Shown here piece after piece: positions 5,983 through 6,143 of a stretch of DNA of 6,143 bases (its first letter is position 1; the number at the start of each line of letters is the position of its first letter). The notes beneath the pieces are model-generated. The model saw only the letters and a program-made list of their open reading frames with translations, searched no databases and was not told the DNA's origin. The translations under genes were made by a program, and so were the position numbers. Where the stretch lies: contig CALKWH010000074.1 in NCBI GenBank assembly GCA_938004375.1, positions 1-6,143 on the forward strand. The letters are read 5' to 3'. The DNA is from an uncultured Pseudomonadota bacterium (GTDB lineage Bacteria; Myxococcota_A; Polyangia; HGW-17).

Positions 5983-6013
5983 TTGTCAAGACGGGGGATC
6001 GCCGGTATACAAT
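5983..6013 (+). promoter_or_regulatory. Sigma70-like promoter for the gene at the right edge
   Basis: TTGTCA (5983-5988, five of six matches) is followed after 17 nt by TATACA (6006-6011, four of six). An overlapping TACAAT (6008-6013, five of six) lies at 19 nt. The start of transcription would fall near 6018, with the SD at 6027-6032 just downstream. Together with the lack of a terminator-like hairpin in the 60-nt gap, this suggests independent initiation with possible read-through from the preceding lipoprotein gene. Confidence 0.5.
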
Positions 6014-6038
6014 CGGGAGTCCGAACGGAGGGCCTGGC

Positions 6039-6143
6039 ATGTCAGACGAGATCCGGGGAAAGATCGACAAAAATTTGGCGAAACAGGTGGCGCCGGGCGC
6101 GCGGCTGCCCCGCTGGACGGCGGCCGCGCTGTTGAGCGCGGGG
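6039..6143 (+). CDS. 5' fragment of an unidentified gene, cut by the right edge
   Basis: The first 35 codons of a rightward gene, open to the edge. The ATG at 6039 has a strong SD (GGAGGG, 6027-6032) six nt upstream and a promoter candidate before that, and third codon positions are mostly G or C. The visible peptide starts MSDEIRGKIDKNLAKQVAPG. It then turns to LPRWTAAALLSAG, which could be the beginning of a membrane segment after a short charged cytoplasmic N-terminus. There is no lipobox or cleavable signal at the start. Too little is present to name a family. Confidence 0.7.
   Translation, partial: MSDEIRGKIDKNLAKQVAPGARLPRWTAAALLSAG

Noticed and set aside
5977..6000. Hairpin terminator after the propeller lipoprotein (GATCC/GGATC arms)
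   Set aside because: The stem is only 5 bp with a long loop and no T run follows. The same bases fit the promoter of the next gene better.

Overview
The window is high-GC DNA (roughly two thirds G+C by eye) carrying five supported genes around one divergent intergenic region. The organism is probably a Gram-negative bacterium of the Myxococcota/Bradymonadota type. The basis is high GC, three lipoproteins in 6 kb, and an Asp/Val/Pro tandem-repeat linker directly behind a lipobox, which is a style common in that group. No rRNA, tRNA or universal marker gene is present, so this placement is an inference. There is no CRISPR array, insertion sequence, integrase or other mobile element in view.

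Left half, minus strand, reading right to left: a 225-aa membrane protein with an HEAGH (HExxH) zinc-metallopeptidase motif (3691-4368), then a 495-aa lipoprotein (2109-3596), then a 620-aa lipoprotein (260-2122). The last two genes overlap by 14 nt with a strong Shine-Dalgarno inside the overlap, so they are almost certainly translationally coupled. The two lipoproteins are diverged tandem paralogues. They share a WRKEY/FRKEY-type segment followed by a W-x-LKA segment, a Gly/Ala-rich hydrophobic middle, a GPR..V.A.RG element and a GT..DL.KLR C-terminal block. I do not recognise them as a characterised family. The trio looks like one envelope-associated transcription unit read from a sigma70-like promoter at 4391-4419. 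A weaker candidate promoter lies in the 94-nt gap before the first lipoprotein.

Right half, plus strand: a 466-aa lipoprotein (4578-5978) with a 24-bp tandem repeat coding a DVVDADVP-type linker, followed by a domain with beta-propeller-like T-G turns every 48-59 residues. Next is the 5' end of another gene (6039 to the right edge) behind a good promoter (5983-6013) and a good SD. The 209-nt divergent region (4369-4577) holds promoter-like sequences and a TCGAAA microsatellite of 3.5 copies.

The leftmost 259 nt contain no gene I can call firmly. Bases 100-245 are clearly AT-rich compared with the rest and look like an upstream/regulatory region for a leftward gene beyond the edge. The most unusual content is the HEAGH membrane protein plus the paralogous lipoprotein pair. 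No function for the set can be proven from sequence alone.
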